A stretch of 64,000 bases of DNA from assembly GCA_015066625.1 (NCBI GenBank), contig SVOC01000007.1, positions 49,304 through 113,303 of the forward strand. Direction: 5' to 3'. The notes under the pieces are model-generated. The model was not told where the DNA came from. It did no database searches and saw only the letters and a program-made list of their open reading frames with translations. The position numbers and the translations under genes were made by a program. Positions 40,171 through 49,771 of this stretch are shown in pieces. This DNA comes from Oscillospiraceae bacterium. Lineage in GTDB: Bacteria > Bacillota > Clostridia > Oscillospirales > Acutalibacteraceae. Numbering within the stretch: position 1 is the first letter of the stretch; the number at the start of each line of letters is the position of its first letter.

Positions 40171-40223
40171 ATTTTGATAGATAATACTATAATGGGTAAA
40201 AATGCGTTAAGGAGATACACACA

Positions 40224-41276
40224 ATGAAGACAAAGGTTCTTGTTCTTTTCGGCGGCGTTTCCAGCGAGCACGATGTTTCGCTTAATTCCGCCTGCTCCGT
40301 AATCAAAAATATCCCCTCGGATAAATATGAGGTTGTGAAAATGGGCATCACCAAGCAGGGCGAAAGCTTTGTTTACAACGGCCCTGCGGATATGCTTCCC
40401 GGCGGCAAGTGGCTTGAGGATAAAGAAAATATTGAGCCTGCCGTTATTTCAATGAGCCGTGACCATCACGGTATCATCCGCCTTTCGGAAGACAACAGAA
40501 TTGAAAAAATCGATGTGGTTTTCCCCGTGCTTCACGGCAAAAACGGCGAAGACGGCACAATGCAGGGTCTGCTTGAAATTGCAGGCATTCCCTATGTAGG
40601 CTGTAACACCGTGGCAAGTGCAATCTGTATGGATAAGGCATACACAAACGCCATGGCTGATTACCACGGAATTCCCCAAGCAAAATGGGTTGCCTTCGAG
40701 AAATACAGCTACGATAAATCAATGCTCCCCGCCGCTGCGGAAAAGCTGGGCTTCCCCATTTTCGTGAAGCCCGCAAACGCAGGTTCGTCAGTCGGTGTAG
40801 GCAAGGCAAGGACACTTGAAGAGCTTGAAGCCGCCTGCACAAACGCTTTTGAACATGACACAAAAATCGTTCTTGAAGAAGGCATTGACGGCGTTGAGGT
40901 TGAGGTTGCGGTTATGGGCAACGAAAACCCCGTTGCTTCTGTTGTCGGTGAGGTTGTTCCCTGCAACGATTTCTACGATTATGAGGCAAAATATCTTGCC
41001 AACGAAAGCGAGCTTCACATTCCTGCAAGACTTTCCGAGGATAAGCTCCTTGCGGTTCAGAATGCGGCTGTGAACGCATACAGAGCTCTGGGCTGCTCAG
41101 GCTTCACAAGAGTTGATTTCTTCGTGCGCCGCAGTGACGGTGAAATAATGCTCAATGAGCCCAACACCATTCCCGGCTTCACATCAATCAGTATGTATCC
41201 CAAGCTTTTTGCCGCATCGGGTGTTCCCTATCCCGAACTGCTGAATAAACTGCTTACCCTTGCAATGGAAAGATAA
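40224..41276 (+). CDS. ddl: D-alanine--D-alanine ligase
   Basis: LFGGVSSEHDVSLNSACSV, VFPVLHGKNGEDGTMQGLLEIAGIPYVGCN, FVKPANAGSSVGVGKA, NEPNTIPGFTSISMYPKL. Confidence 0.95.
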   Translation: MKTKVLVLFGGVSSEHDVSLNSACSVIKNIPSDKYEVVKMGITKQGESFVYNGPADMLPGGKWLEDKENIEPAVISMSRDHHGIIRLSEDNRIEKIDVVFPVLHGKNGEDGTMQGLLEIAGIPYVGCNTVASAICMDKAYTNAMADYHGIPQAKWVAFEKYSYDKSMLPAAAEKLGFPIFVKPANAGSSVGVGKARTLEELEAACTNAFEHDTKIVLEEGIDGVEVEVAVMGNENPVASVVGEVVPCNDFYDYEAKYLANESELHIPARLSEDKLLAVQNAAVNAYRALGCSGFTRVDFFVRRSDGEIMLNEPNTIPGFTSISMYPKLFAASGVPYPELLNKLLTLAMER

Positions 41277-41279
41277 ATT

Positions 41280-41699
41280 ATGAAAAATGCAATAATCACA
41301 ATAAAAGACCGTCACATTCAGGACGGCGAGGAATTGACTGCCGAGCTGACCACATCGGGCAGCTTTGAGTTGACGGAAAAAGGCTGCACCGTTATTTACA
41401 AAGAAACAGATGAGGAAATGACGGACTGCATCACACGCCTTGATGTTGAAGGCACTCAAAGGGTTGCAATGACCCGCACGGGTAAATTCAACACGGAAAT
41501 GGTAATCGAAAAAGGAAGCCGTCACACCTGCTTTTATTCAACCCCCTTCGGTGAGCTGATAATGGGGATTTACGGTATGTCCGTAGAAAGCAATATGAGC
41601 GAAAACGGCGGCACACTCAGCTTCACATACACCATTGATTTCAACAACACACCGGCTTCGGAAAATCAGCTTCACATCACCGTTGCCGAAAAGGAGTAA
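41280..41699 (+). CDS. DUF1934 (YwiB-like) family protein
   Basis: Small lipocalin-like sequence (CTVIYKETDEEMTD...GKFNTEMVIEKGSRHTCFYSTPFGELIMGIYG) directly upstream of argS. Confidence 0.75.
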   Translation: MKNAIITIKDRHIQDGEELTAELTTSGSFELTEKGCTVIYKETDEEMTDCITRLDVEGTQRVAMTRTGKFNTEMVIEKGSRHTCFYSTPFGELIMGIYGMSVESNMSENGGTLSFTYTIDFNNTPASENQLHITVAEKE

Positions 41700-41704
41700 T
41701 AAAA

Positions 41705-43450
41705 ATGTCACTTTTAGTTAAACAGGCTGTTACAGAGCTTCGTACCGCCATTATGGAAGCGGCAGGCAGAGCGGTTGCTGACGGCGAATTCCCCGAAGTA
41801 CCTCTCAGCGATTTCATTATTGAAGTTCCGGCAAACAAAGAAAACGGCGATTATTCATCAAATGCCGCCATGGCTTGGGCAAGAGACCTGAGAAGCGCTC
41901 CCCGAAAGATTGCTCAAACCATCGTCGACAGACTTTTCCTTGAAGACACCTTCTTTGACAGATGCGAGATTGCAGGTCCCGGCTTCATGAATTTCTATCT
42001 CAAAGAGAGCTTCAACGCCTGTGTTATTCAGGATATTCTTGAAAAAGGTGCGGATTACGGCCGCTCAGATTACGGCAAAGGCAAAAAAATAAACATTGAA
42101 TTCGTTTCCGCAAACCCCACAGGCCCCATGCATATGGGTAACGCAAGAGGCGGCGCTTTGGGTGACTGCCTTGCGGCTGTTATGGATTTTGCAGGCTATT
42201 CGGTAAGCCGTGAATTCTATGTCAATGATGCAGGCAATCAGATTGATAAATTCGGTCTTTCTCTCGACATCAGATATCAGCAGATTTTCAAGGGCGAGGA
42301 TGCGGTTGAGCTTCCCGAGGACAGCTATCACGGAGCCGATATTATGGTCAGAGCAAAGGAATTTGCGGATATTTACGGCGATAAGTACATGGATGCAACC
42401 GAAGCTGAAAGAAGAAAGGCTCTTGTTGACTACGCACTGCCCAAAAACATTGCGGCTATGAAGGATAACCTTACAAAATACCGCATTGAATATGACACAT
42501 GGTTCCTTGAAAGCACACTCCACAACGGCGGAGAGCTTGCGGAAACACTTGAAATTATGAAGAGCAAGGGTCTTACATACGAAAAAGACGGTGCTCTCTG
42601 GTATAAGAACAAAGAAGTTCTTGGTGCAAGACTGGCAAGAGAAGGCAAAACTCCCGAAGAAATCGAGCGTCTTGAACTCAAAGACGAGGTTCTTATCAGA
42701 ACAAACGGCAATCCCACCTATTTTGCCGCAGATATTGCATACCACCGCAACAAGCTTGAAAAGAGAGGCTTTGAAAAGGCTATTGACATCTGGGGTGCAG
42801 ACCATCACGGTCACGTTGCCCGTATGAAGGGTGCGCTTGATGCCATCGGCTGTAACGGCGACGACCTTGATGTTATTCTTATGCAGCTTGTCCGCCTTAT
42901 GCGTGACGGCAAGCCTGCAAAAATGAGCAAGCGTACCGGCAACGCAATCACTCTTGTTGACCTGCTTGAAGATATCCCCATCGATGCAGTACGTTTCCTC
43001 TTCAATATGAGAGAACCCGGTTCACAGATGGATTTCGACCTTGACCTCGCGGTTGAAGAAAGCTCACAGAACCCCGTTTACTACTGCCAGTATGCACACG
43101 CAAGAATTTGCAGTATCATCAAAAAGCTTGCCGACGAAGGCAAAACGGCAAGAGAATGCTCAATTCCCGAGCTTGTTCTTCTTTCAGCACCCGAAGAAAG
43201 GGCACTTATCAGGCATCTTGCATCTCTTACAGATGAAATCATAAGCTCCGCAAAGAACTATGACCCTGCAAAAATCACACGCTATGCGGTAGACCTTGCA
43301 ACACTGTTCCACAAGTTCTACAACGCCTGCCGTGTTAACTGCGAGGAAGAAGCCCTTATGCAGGCAAGGCTCAGCCTTTGCCTTTGCGTCAAGAATGTTC
43401 TTTGCAATATTCTCACAATGTTCCGCATAACCGTTCCCGAAAGTATGTAA
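41705..43450 (+). CDS. argS: Arginyl-tRNA synthetase
   Basis: EFVSANPTGPMHMGNARGGALGDCLAAVMDFAGY, FAADIAYHRNKLEKRGFEKAIDIWGADHHGH, KMSKRTGNAITLVDLL. Confidence 0.97.
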   Translation: MSLLVKQAVTELRTAIMEAAGRAVADGEFPEVPLSDFIIEVPANKENGDYSSNAAMAWARDLRSAPRKIAQTIVDRLFLEDTFFDRCEIAGPGFMNFYLKESFNACVIQDILEKGADYGRSDYGKGKKINIEFVSANPTGPMHMGNARGGALGDCLAAVMDFAGYSVSREFYVNDAGNQIDKFGLSLDIRYQQIFKGEDAVELPEDSYHGADIMVRAKEFADIYGDKYMDATEAERRKALVDYALPKNIAAMKDNLTKYRIEYDTWFLESTLHNGGELAETLEIMKSKGLTYEKDGALWYKNKEVLGARLAREGKTPEEIERLELKDEVLIRTNGNPTYFAADIAYHRNKLEKRGFEKAIDIWGADHHGHVARMKGALDAIGCNGDDLDVILMQLVRLMRDGKPAKMSKRTGNAITLVDLLEDIPIDAVRFLFNMREPGSQMDFDLDLAVEESSQNPVYYCQYAHARICSIIKKLADEGKTARECSIPELVLLSAPEERALIRHLASLTDEIISSAKNYDPAKITRYAVDLATLFHKFYNACRVNCEEEALMQARLSLCLCVKNVLCNILTMFRITVPESM

Positions 43451-43470
43451 AAAAGTGTTCAACTTTGGCA

Positions 43471-43502
43471 AACCCCTTGACTTTACCGTCAGGGGGTTTT
43501 AA
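43471..43502 (+). terminator. Intrinsic terminator after argS
   Basis: AACCCCTTGAC-N6-GTCAGGGGGTTTT. Confidence 0.85.
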
Positions 43503-43562
43503 AATATATATTTACCAAAGTTTTAAAAGCATCAAATATAAATATAGACGGAGATGATAAAA

Positions 43563-45296
43563 ATGATCAAGGCTTTGCTTAAACAAACCAAAGGCTACCG
43601 CCTTCTCTCCCTGCTTTCGCCTCTGCTGATTCTTGTTGAGGTGTATATGGAGGTACAGATTCCCTTTGTTATGGCAGATATGGTCAACAAGGGCATTCTG
43701 GGCGGTGCAGGAATTGATTACATCGTCAGCGAAGGTCTTAAAATGGTGGCAATGGCACTTGTTTCCCTGCTCAGCGGTGCAGGTGCCGCAAGGTTTGCAG
43801 CCAAGGCAGGTATGGGCTTCGGCGCAAATCTGAGAAACTCCATTTTCTCGAAAATTCAGGATTTTTCCTTTGCCAACATCGACAAATTCAGCACTCCTTC
43901 GCTCATTACCCGAATGACTACGGACGTCAACATCATTCAGATGGGCTACACAATGGTTATCCGTATCGTCGTACGCTCGCCTCTGATGTTTGCAATGGCT
44001 TTCCGCTATGCTTACGCAATCAACGGTGAGCTTGCAACGGTATTTACCGTTGCCGCGCCTCTGCTTCTGGGTCTTCTCGGCTTTATTTACATCTTTGCAA
44101 TGCCCCGATTCAAGCGTCTTATGAAAAAATACGACGGTCTTAACGCTTCCATTCAGGAAACTCTTATCGGCGCAAGGGTTGTAAAAGCATTTGTAAGAGC
44201 AAAGCACGAAAAAGAGAAATTCAGAATTTCCAACGACGAGCTCCGCGATGCATCAATCGCCGCAGAAAAGCTTGTTATTCTGGCAGGTCCCTTTATGCAG
44301 ATAACCGTTTACGGCTGCACAATTGCAATTCTCTGGTTCGGCAGTAACCTTGTTATCGACGGCTCAATGGAGCTTGCATCACTGACCGCATTCATAACTT
44401 ATATCCACAACATTCTGATGTCTCTTATGATGATATCAATGATTTTTGTTATGGCAACCATGGCACGCACCTCAATTAACCGTGTGCTTGAAGTCATAGA
44501 GGAAGTCCCCGATATCAACGACAGCGGTGCAGACCCCTCGCTCACCGTTGCAGACGGCAGCATTGATATGGAAAATGTCTGCTTCAAGTATAAGAAAAAC
44601 GGCAAGAAAAATGTTATCGACAATATAAATATTCACATCAATTCAGGCGAAACCGTCGGCATTATCGGCGGTACAGGTTCCGCAAAAACAACACTTGTGC
44701 AGATGATTCCCCGTCTTTATGATGTTACGGAAGGCATTGTGAAGGTAGGCAGCAGGCCCGTTGCGGATTACACGCTGAAAAATCTCCGTGACAGCGTTGC
44801 AATGGTGCTTCAGGTTAACCTTCTTTTCAGCGGCACCATTGAAGAAAACCTCCGCTGGGGCAACAAAGATGCCACTATGGAAGAAATTGAAAACGCCTGC
44901 AAAATTGCTCAGGCTCACGATTTTATAACCTCATTCCCCGACGGATATCAGACAAATCTGGGTCAGGGCGGCGTTAACCTTTCGGGCGGTCAGAAGCAAA
45001 GACTCTGCATTGCAAGAGCACTGCTCAAATCCCCCAAGGTGCTTATTCTTGACGACAGCACAAGTGCCGTTGATACCGCTACGGATGCAAAAATCCGCGA
45101 AGGCTTCAAGGCAAATCACGGCGACATCACAACAATTATTGTTGCTCAGAGAATAAGCTCCGTTCAGCACGCAGATAAAATCATCGTCCTTGATGACGGT
45201 AAAATAAACGCAATCGGCACTCACGATGAGCTTATTGATACAAACAAAATCTACACAGAAGTGTATAAATCACAGCAGGAAGGAGGCAAGGAATAA
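43563..45296 (+). CDS. ABC transporter ATP-binding/permease protein (heterodimer subunit with non-canonical site)
   Basis: TM domain plus NBD; Walker A GGTGSAKTTL, signature NLSGGQKQRLCIARALL, Walker B VLILDDSTSAVD. Confidence 0.92.
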   Translation: MIKALLKQTKGYRLLSLLSPLLILVEVYMEVQIPFVMADMVNKGILGGAGIDYIVSEGLKMVAMALVSLLSGAGAARFAAKAGMGFGANLRNSIFSKIQDFSFANIDKFSTPSLITRMTTDVNIIQMGYTMVIRIVVRSPLMFAMAFRYAYAINGELATVFTVAAPLLLGLLGFIYIFAMPRFKRLMKKYDGLNASIQETLIGARVVKAFVRAKHEKEKFRISNDELRDASIAAEKLVILAGPFMQITVYGCTIAILWFGSNLVIDGSMELASLTAFITYIHNILMSLMMISMIFVMATMARTSINRVLEVIEEVPDINDSGADPSLTVADGSIDMENVCFKYKKNGKKNVIDNINIHINSGETVGIIGGTGSAKTTLVQMIPRLYDVTEGIVKVGSRPVADYTLKNLRDSVAMVLQVNLLFSGTIEENLRWGNKDATMEEIENACKIAQAHDFITSFPDGYQTNLGQGGVNLSGGQKQRLCIARALLKSPKVLILDDSTSAVDTATDAKIREGFKANHGDITTIIVAQRISSVQHADKIIVLDDGKINAIGTHDELIDTNKIYTEVYKSQQEGGKE

Positions 45297-47230
45297 TGGC
45301 TCCCAAATCAAAAACCTCCAAGGGTAAGCCCGGCGGTTTTGGCGGACCCGTCAAGCCTGCGGATACAAAACGCACCTTCACAAGGCTTCTCAGCTATCTG
45401 GGCAGGTCAAAGCATTTGCTTTTCCTCGTCTTTATTTTCGTTGCTTTCAGTGCCCTTGCAGGCATAATCGGCACATCCTTTGTTGAGGAAATCACAGACG
45501 AAATCCTGCTTCCTCTCATCGGCACTCAGGTTACCGCCGAAGCCCTTGCACCCCTTGTGAAAATCCTTGTTTCTCTGGGATTTATTTACGCTTTCGGTGC
45601 AATTTCATCCTACGCATATTCACGCATTATGCTTCAGGTTGCACACAAAACCCTCAACACCATCCGTGCTGACCTTTTCAATCATATGATGGATTTACCC
45701 ATCAGCTTTTTCGATACCCACACCCACGGCGAGCTTATGAGCCGCTACACAAACGATGCCGATGTGCTCCGCGAATGTATCAGCCAGAGCTTTGTGCAGC
45801 TTGTTTCCTCGGTTGTCACCGTTGTGGGCACCTTCGCAATGATGATTTATTTCAGCCCTCTGCTTTCGCTGTTTGTTGTTATAATGCTGATTCTCGCATT
45901 CTTCATTATCAAGGCACTGGGCAAGCAGAGCGCAAAATATTTCAGAGCTCAGCAGCAGTGTGTAGGCAAGGTAAACGGCTACATCGAAGAATATATTGAG
46001 GGTCTTAAGGTTGTTAAGGTTTTCTGCCACGAGGACAGTGCCAAAAACAGCTTTGCACAGATTAACGATAATCTCCGCCACGCTGCAACAAACGCTCACA
46101 CCTACGCAAGCATTCTCATGCCCGTTATGGGTAACATTTCTTACATCACCTATGCCGCAGCCGCAACACTGGGTTCGCTTGCGATTCTGAAAATCCCCGA
46201 AGAATCATTTTTCAGTCTGTCAGTAGGTGCACTTTTCACCTTCCTTATTTACACAAGACAGTTTTTCCAGCCCATCACTCAGATTTCACAGCAGTTCAAC
46301 AACATTATCGCCGCACTTGCAGGTGCCGAGCGTATTTTTGAAGTTATCGATACTCCCATCGAAGCCGATGACGGCTATGTAACCCTTGTCAACGCAAAGA
46401 AAAACGAAAAGGGCGAAATCGTTGAATGCGAAGAAAGAACGGGTATGTGGGCATGGAAGCATCCCCACGGCGACGGTACTCTCACCTACACCGAATGGAA
46501 GGGCGATGTCCGCTTTGAAAACGTAACATTCAGCTATGACGGCAAGAAAACCGTCCTCAAAAATGTATCCCTTTATGCACGCCCCGGCGAGAAAATTGCT
46601 TTCGTCGGTTCAACGGGCGCAGGTAAAACCACCGTTACGAACCTTATAAACCGCTTCTATGACGTTAACGAAGGTAAGATAACCTACGACGGCATCAACA
46701 TCAAAAAGATTAAAAAAGCGGCTCTGAGGCGTTCTATGGCTATGGTTCTGCAGGATACACACCTTTTCACGGGCACAGTCAGAGATAACATTGCTTACGG
46801 CAAGCTTGACGCAACGGACGAAGAAATTGTTGCAGCCGCAAAGCTTGCGAATGCACATTCCTTCATTACCCGCCTTCCCGACGGATACGACACAATGATA
46901 ACCGGCGACGGTGCAAACCTTTCTCAGGGTCAGCGTCAGCTTCTTTCAATCGCCCGTGCCGCCGTTGCAGACCCGCCCGTGCTTATTCTTGACGAAGCAA
47001 CAAGCTCCATTGACACAAGAACCGAAAGACTTATTGAGCTGGGTATGGATAAGCTTATGGAAGGCAGGACCGTATTCGTTATTGCTCACAGACTTTCAAC
47101 CGTACGCAATTCAAACGCCATTATGGTGCTTGAACAGGGTGAAATCATTGAGCGCGGCGACCACGATGACCTGATTTCGCAAAAGGGCAAATATTATCAG
47201 CTTTATACAGGTCAGTTTGAACTGGATTAA
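45296..47230 (+). CDS. ABC transporter ATP-binding/permease protein (partner subunit)
   Basis: Walker A GSTGAGKTTV, NLSQGQRQLLSIARAA, LILDEATSSIDTRTE; shares the stop/start junction with the preceding gene. Confidence 0.93.
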   Translation: MAPKSKTSKGKPGGFGGPVKPADTKRTFTRLLSYLGRSKHLLFLVFIFVAFSALAGIIGTSFVEEITDEILLPLIGTQVTAEALAPLVKILVSLGFIYAFGAISSYAYSRIMLQVAHKTLNTIRADLFNHMMDLPISFFDTHTHGELMSRYTNDADVLRECISQSFVQLVSSVVTVVGTFAMMIYFSPLLSLFVVIMLILAFFIIKALGKQSAKYFRAQQQCVGKVNGYIEEYIEGLKVVKVFCHEDSAKNSFAQINDNLRHAATNAHTYASILMPVMGNISYITYAAAATLGSLAILKIPEESFFSLSVGALFTFLIYTRQFFQPITQISQQFNNIIAALAGAERIFEVIDTPIEADDGYVTLVNAKKNEKGEIVECEERTGMWAWKHPHGDGTLTYTEWKGDVRFENVTFSYDGKKTVLKNVSLYARPGEKIAFVGSTGAGKTTVTNLINRFYDVNEGKITYDGINIKKIKKAALRRSMAMVLQDTHLFTGTVRDNIAYGKLDATDEEIVAAAKLANAHSFITRLPDGYDTMITGDGANLSQGQRQLLSIARAAVADPPVLILDEATSSIDTRTERLIELGMDKLMEGRTVFVIAHRLSTVRNSNAIMVLEQGEIIERGDHDDLISQKGKYYQLYTGQFELD

Positions 47231-47252
47231 GTTCTCATAAAACAAACAAAAG

Positions 47253-47290
47253 GGGCTGTAAAAAAACGCAAGTTTTTTTACAGCCCTCTT
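47253..47290 (+). terminator. Intrinsic terminator after ABC operon
   Basis: GGGCTGTAAAAAAAC-GCAA-GTTTTTTTACAGCCC. Confidence 0.85.
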
Positions 47291-47320
47291 TTCAGGGGAT
47301 AGAAAAAAAGATGCAGAATG

Positions 47321-47406
47321 AACAAACCGAACCCCCACAACGATTTTTTTCGTTGCGGGGGCTTGCCCGACGGCGTATATAGATACGCCGAGAGGTGAGG
47401 TTTGTT
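47321..47406. other. Predicted three-way-junction structured element (possible ncRNA or repeat element)
   Basis: Outer stem AACAAACC/GGTTTGTT (47321-47328/47399-47406), hairpin 1 CCCCCACAACGA/TCGTTGCGGGGG (47332-47343/47350-47361, one mismatch), hairpin 2 CGGCGTAT-ATAG-ATACGCCG (47371-47390). Confidence 0.55.
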
Positions 47407-47545
47407 TATAGCATAAAACATAAAAACAAAAGTCTTTTTGCCCAAAAGCTTGTATTTTACGGTTTTTTGAGCATTGCCGGCATTTCTGAATCCTTTTATT
47501 TGATTGTTTTATGCGGTCTGCGCTTTTTTACATCCCCTTTAATTT

Positions 47546-49771
47546 TTATTGCTTGATTATTATTTTGTATCCGCCCTGGGTAAGGAAGTAGTGAAGGTCA
47601 TCAAGTATCTGATAATCGTATTTGATAACATCCTTTTTCGCTTCGCTGACTCCGTCTCTTTCGGCAACAAACTTTCTGAATTCCACAAGTCCGTCAAAGG
47701 TTGTCAGATTTCCGTGGCGGCGAAGAGTATAGTTTTTGCCGTTAGTGAACTTGTCGTTTTCCTTTTCGCTGAGAATCTGCTCTTTTGTTGCAGGAACAAA
47801 GCCCTTTGAAATAAGATAGGAATTCCAGCGGTAGTGCTCAAGAATGGCCATGTTGCGTCGTCTTGAATCCGCAAAATCCAGACCGTATGCAATCAGTTTT
47901 CTGCCGCCCACAGGCGTTTTGCCGATATATTCGGGCATATCACCTGCCGCATAGATTTCAAGGTATTCCTCTTCCGTAAGTGCAGGCTCATCATTGGCAT
48001 CAATCTCACAGTAATCAAGCCCCATAAGATTGAGCTTTGCCTTTATGCTGAGCGCAACATAAATATTGGATTCGCGAACAAACCTATTCATCTCCGTATG
48101 CCATTTTTTGAACGATTCATATTTTTTCTGTGCTATGAATTCATCCGTGATTTTAACATCCGGGTCGCTTAAGGCATATTCCAGGTCATAATCTTCGTTT
48201 CGCATAAGAGCGATTTTGTGAATTTTATCGGAGAGGATCCTGTCAATATTATAAACTATTTCACTCTCATCGCCGATGAAAATACAGCCTTCGGCTTCAA
48301 GTGCATCCTGCTCCTTGGTGCGCTTATGTATTCTGACAAAGATAACAAGATTTTTGCCCCATTCACGGCGTTTTTCAACAAGCTTCTGTGCCATATCAAT
48401 GTTTTCAAGGTCTGTGCCGAAGTTGATTAACACGAAGTTCGCATCATTTTCATCTTCAACATACTTTTTCAGCTCTTTATAAAATCTTTCATCGTTGACA
48501 TCAAAAGGACAGTATGGCTCCTCCGCAGGAAGAGAAGGCAAAGGCAGATATTCTGCCGCGTTGCTATCCGCATTATCTGTTATTTCGTTGCGGTAACGGT
48601 AGTAACTGTGGTTAAGATTTTTATCCTTCTGTGCATTATCCTTGTCAAAGATATAATAATTTACCTTTTTAAGCTCAGGACCGTTTTCGCCTTCTGTAAG
48701 GAACTGGTTATTTGAAACCGATGTAAGGAAAATTTGACGACCTACCTTATCAAAAGAAAGCATAAAGAAGTTGATGTTTACATCTTTCTTTATGAGAGAA
48801 GTACCATAGTCGATTTGCTTTTCATCCATAAAATATGCAAGGGGATATCTTTCGATGAAATCCGCAGCAATTTTTTTATGCTTGTTGATAAATGTTACAC
48901 AGCCGAAACCGTCGGATTCAATATCCTCATATATGCCCTGATATTTCAGATCGCCGAAAACAAACACCTTGACGGTTCTGAAGGTTTTTTCTTTTTCTTC
49001 CTTCGTCTGAGCCGAAATCTTTTCGATTATCATTCTGCATATACGCATATTGCGTTCATCCGACTCAGTGTTGATGATAACAATATTTTCGGTTTCACGG
49101 CTGCTCTTTGCCGTGAAAGCCTTAAGCTTTTTCAAAACGGAAACTGTGCGTCTTTCTCTGAAAATCTCTTCTGTTGCCTCTTTATCCGACCAAACGGGAA
49201 TATCCGATATTTTTTTCAGATAGAAATTGCTGCGGTCATCATCCGATATTTTATCGATAATCGCTTTTGTACGGACCTTATCACTTTTATAAATATCAAC
49301 ATTCTGAGAATTATTGCCAAAAATGAGAAGTCTGTCTTTTACGCAATATTTTATTTTCGCTTCCTGCCAGAACTCCCATACCCTCTGATTGATAAATGAA
49401 ACCGTTACAAGAACAACATTGAGACCTGCCATAATAAAGCAGAAATAAACCGTTATTCTGTAAAACAGGTCGTTGTCTAAAAGCAATTCAATAGAGTCAA
49501 AATCATATTTCAGAACAACAAGCTCGATTATTTTCGGAATAGTGTTGAAAAATGCCTTTATGAAATTCTGACCCTCATACATATGACCCAGACAGTAAAG
49601 AGGAAGTGCCGCTATGTATATAACGGCAAATCTGCCTTTTTTGAATCCTCTCAGAAAGCGTATTCTTTGCAGACGCCCTTTGAAAATAATATTTATGAGA
49701 CCTCTTACGGTTTCGGCACTCAGCACTGCAAAGCATATTGCCGTTACAATCGTTATTACAATATTACTCAT
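47546..49771 (-). CDS. Multi-domain membrane protein: N-terminal TM segments, TrkA/RCK-like nucleotide-binding region, RyR-like C-terminus
   Basis: Several hydrophobic segments in first ~140 aa; KDRLLIFGNNSQNVDIY... and ANFVLINFGTDLENIDMAQKLVEKRREWGKNLVIFVRIHKR...GCIFIGDESEIV Rossmann-like stretches; C-terminal LEHYRWNSYLISKGFVPAT...; start Met 49771. Confidence 0.65.
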   Translation of the reverse strand: MSNIVITIVTAICFAVLSAETVRGLINIIFKGRLQRIRFLRGFKKGRFAVIYIAALPLYCLGHMYEGQNFIKAFFNTIPKIIELVVLKYDFDSIELLLDNDLFYRITVYFCFIMAGLNVVLVTVSFINQRVWEFWQEAKIKYCVKDRLLIFGNNSQNVDIYKSDKVRTKAIIDKISDDDRSNFYLKKISDIPVWSDKEATEEIFRERRTVSVLKKLKAFTAKSSRETENIVIINTESDERNMRICRMIIEKISAQTKEEKEKTFRTVKVFVFGDLKYQGIYEDIESDGFGCVTFINKHKKIAADFIERYPLAYFMDEKQIDYGTSLIKKDVNINFFMLSFDKVGRQIFLTSVSNNQFLTEGENGPELKKVNYYIFDKDNAQKDKNLNHSYYRYRNEITDNADSNAAEYLPLPSLPAEEPYCPFDVNDERFYKELKKYVEDENDANFVLINFGTDLENIDMAQKLVEKRREWGKNLVIFVRIHKRTKEQDALEAEGCIFIGDESEIVYNIDRILSDKIHKIALMRNEDYDLEYALSDPDVKITDEFIAQKKYESFKKWHTEMNRFVRESNIYVALSIKAKLNLMGLDYCEIDANDEPALTEEEYLEIYAAGDMPEYIGKTPVGGRKLIAYGLDFADSRRRNMAILEHYRWNSYLISKGFVPATKEQILSEKENDKFTNGKNYTLRRHGNLTTFDGLVEFRKFVAERDGVSEAKKDVIKYDYQILDDLHYFLTQGGYKIIIKQ

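Noticed and set aside
42065-42814. 249-aa minus-strand ORF inside argS
   Set aside because: Shadow ORF from codon bias; argS motifs continue through the region
43512-44207. 231-aa Cys/His-rich minus-strand ORF opposite the ABC transporter
   Set aside because: Shadow of the permease TM region; no RBS or domain support
48734-49399. 221-aa plus-strand ORF opposite the RCK/RyR-like gene
   Set aside because: Antisense to a long, well-supported frame; hydrophobic composition is a frame artefact
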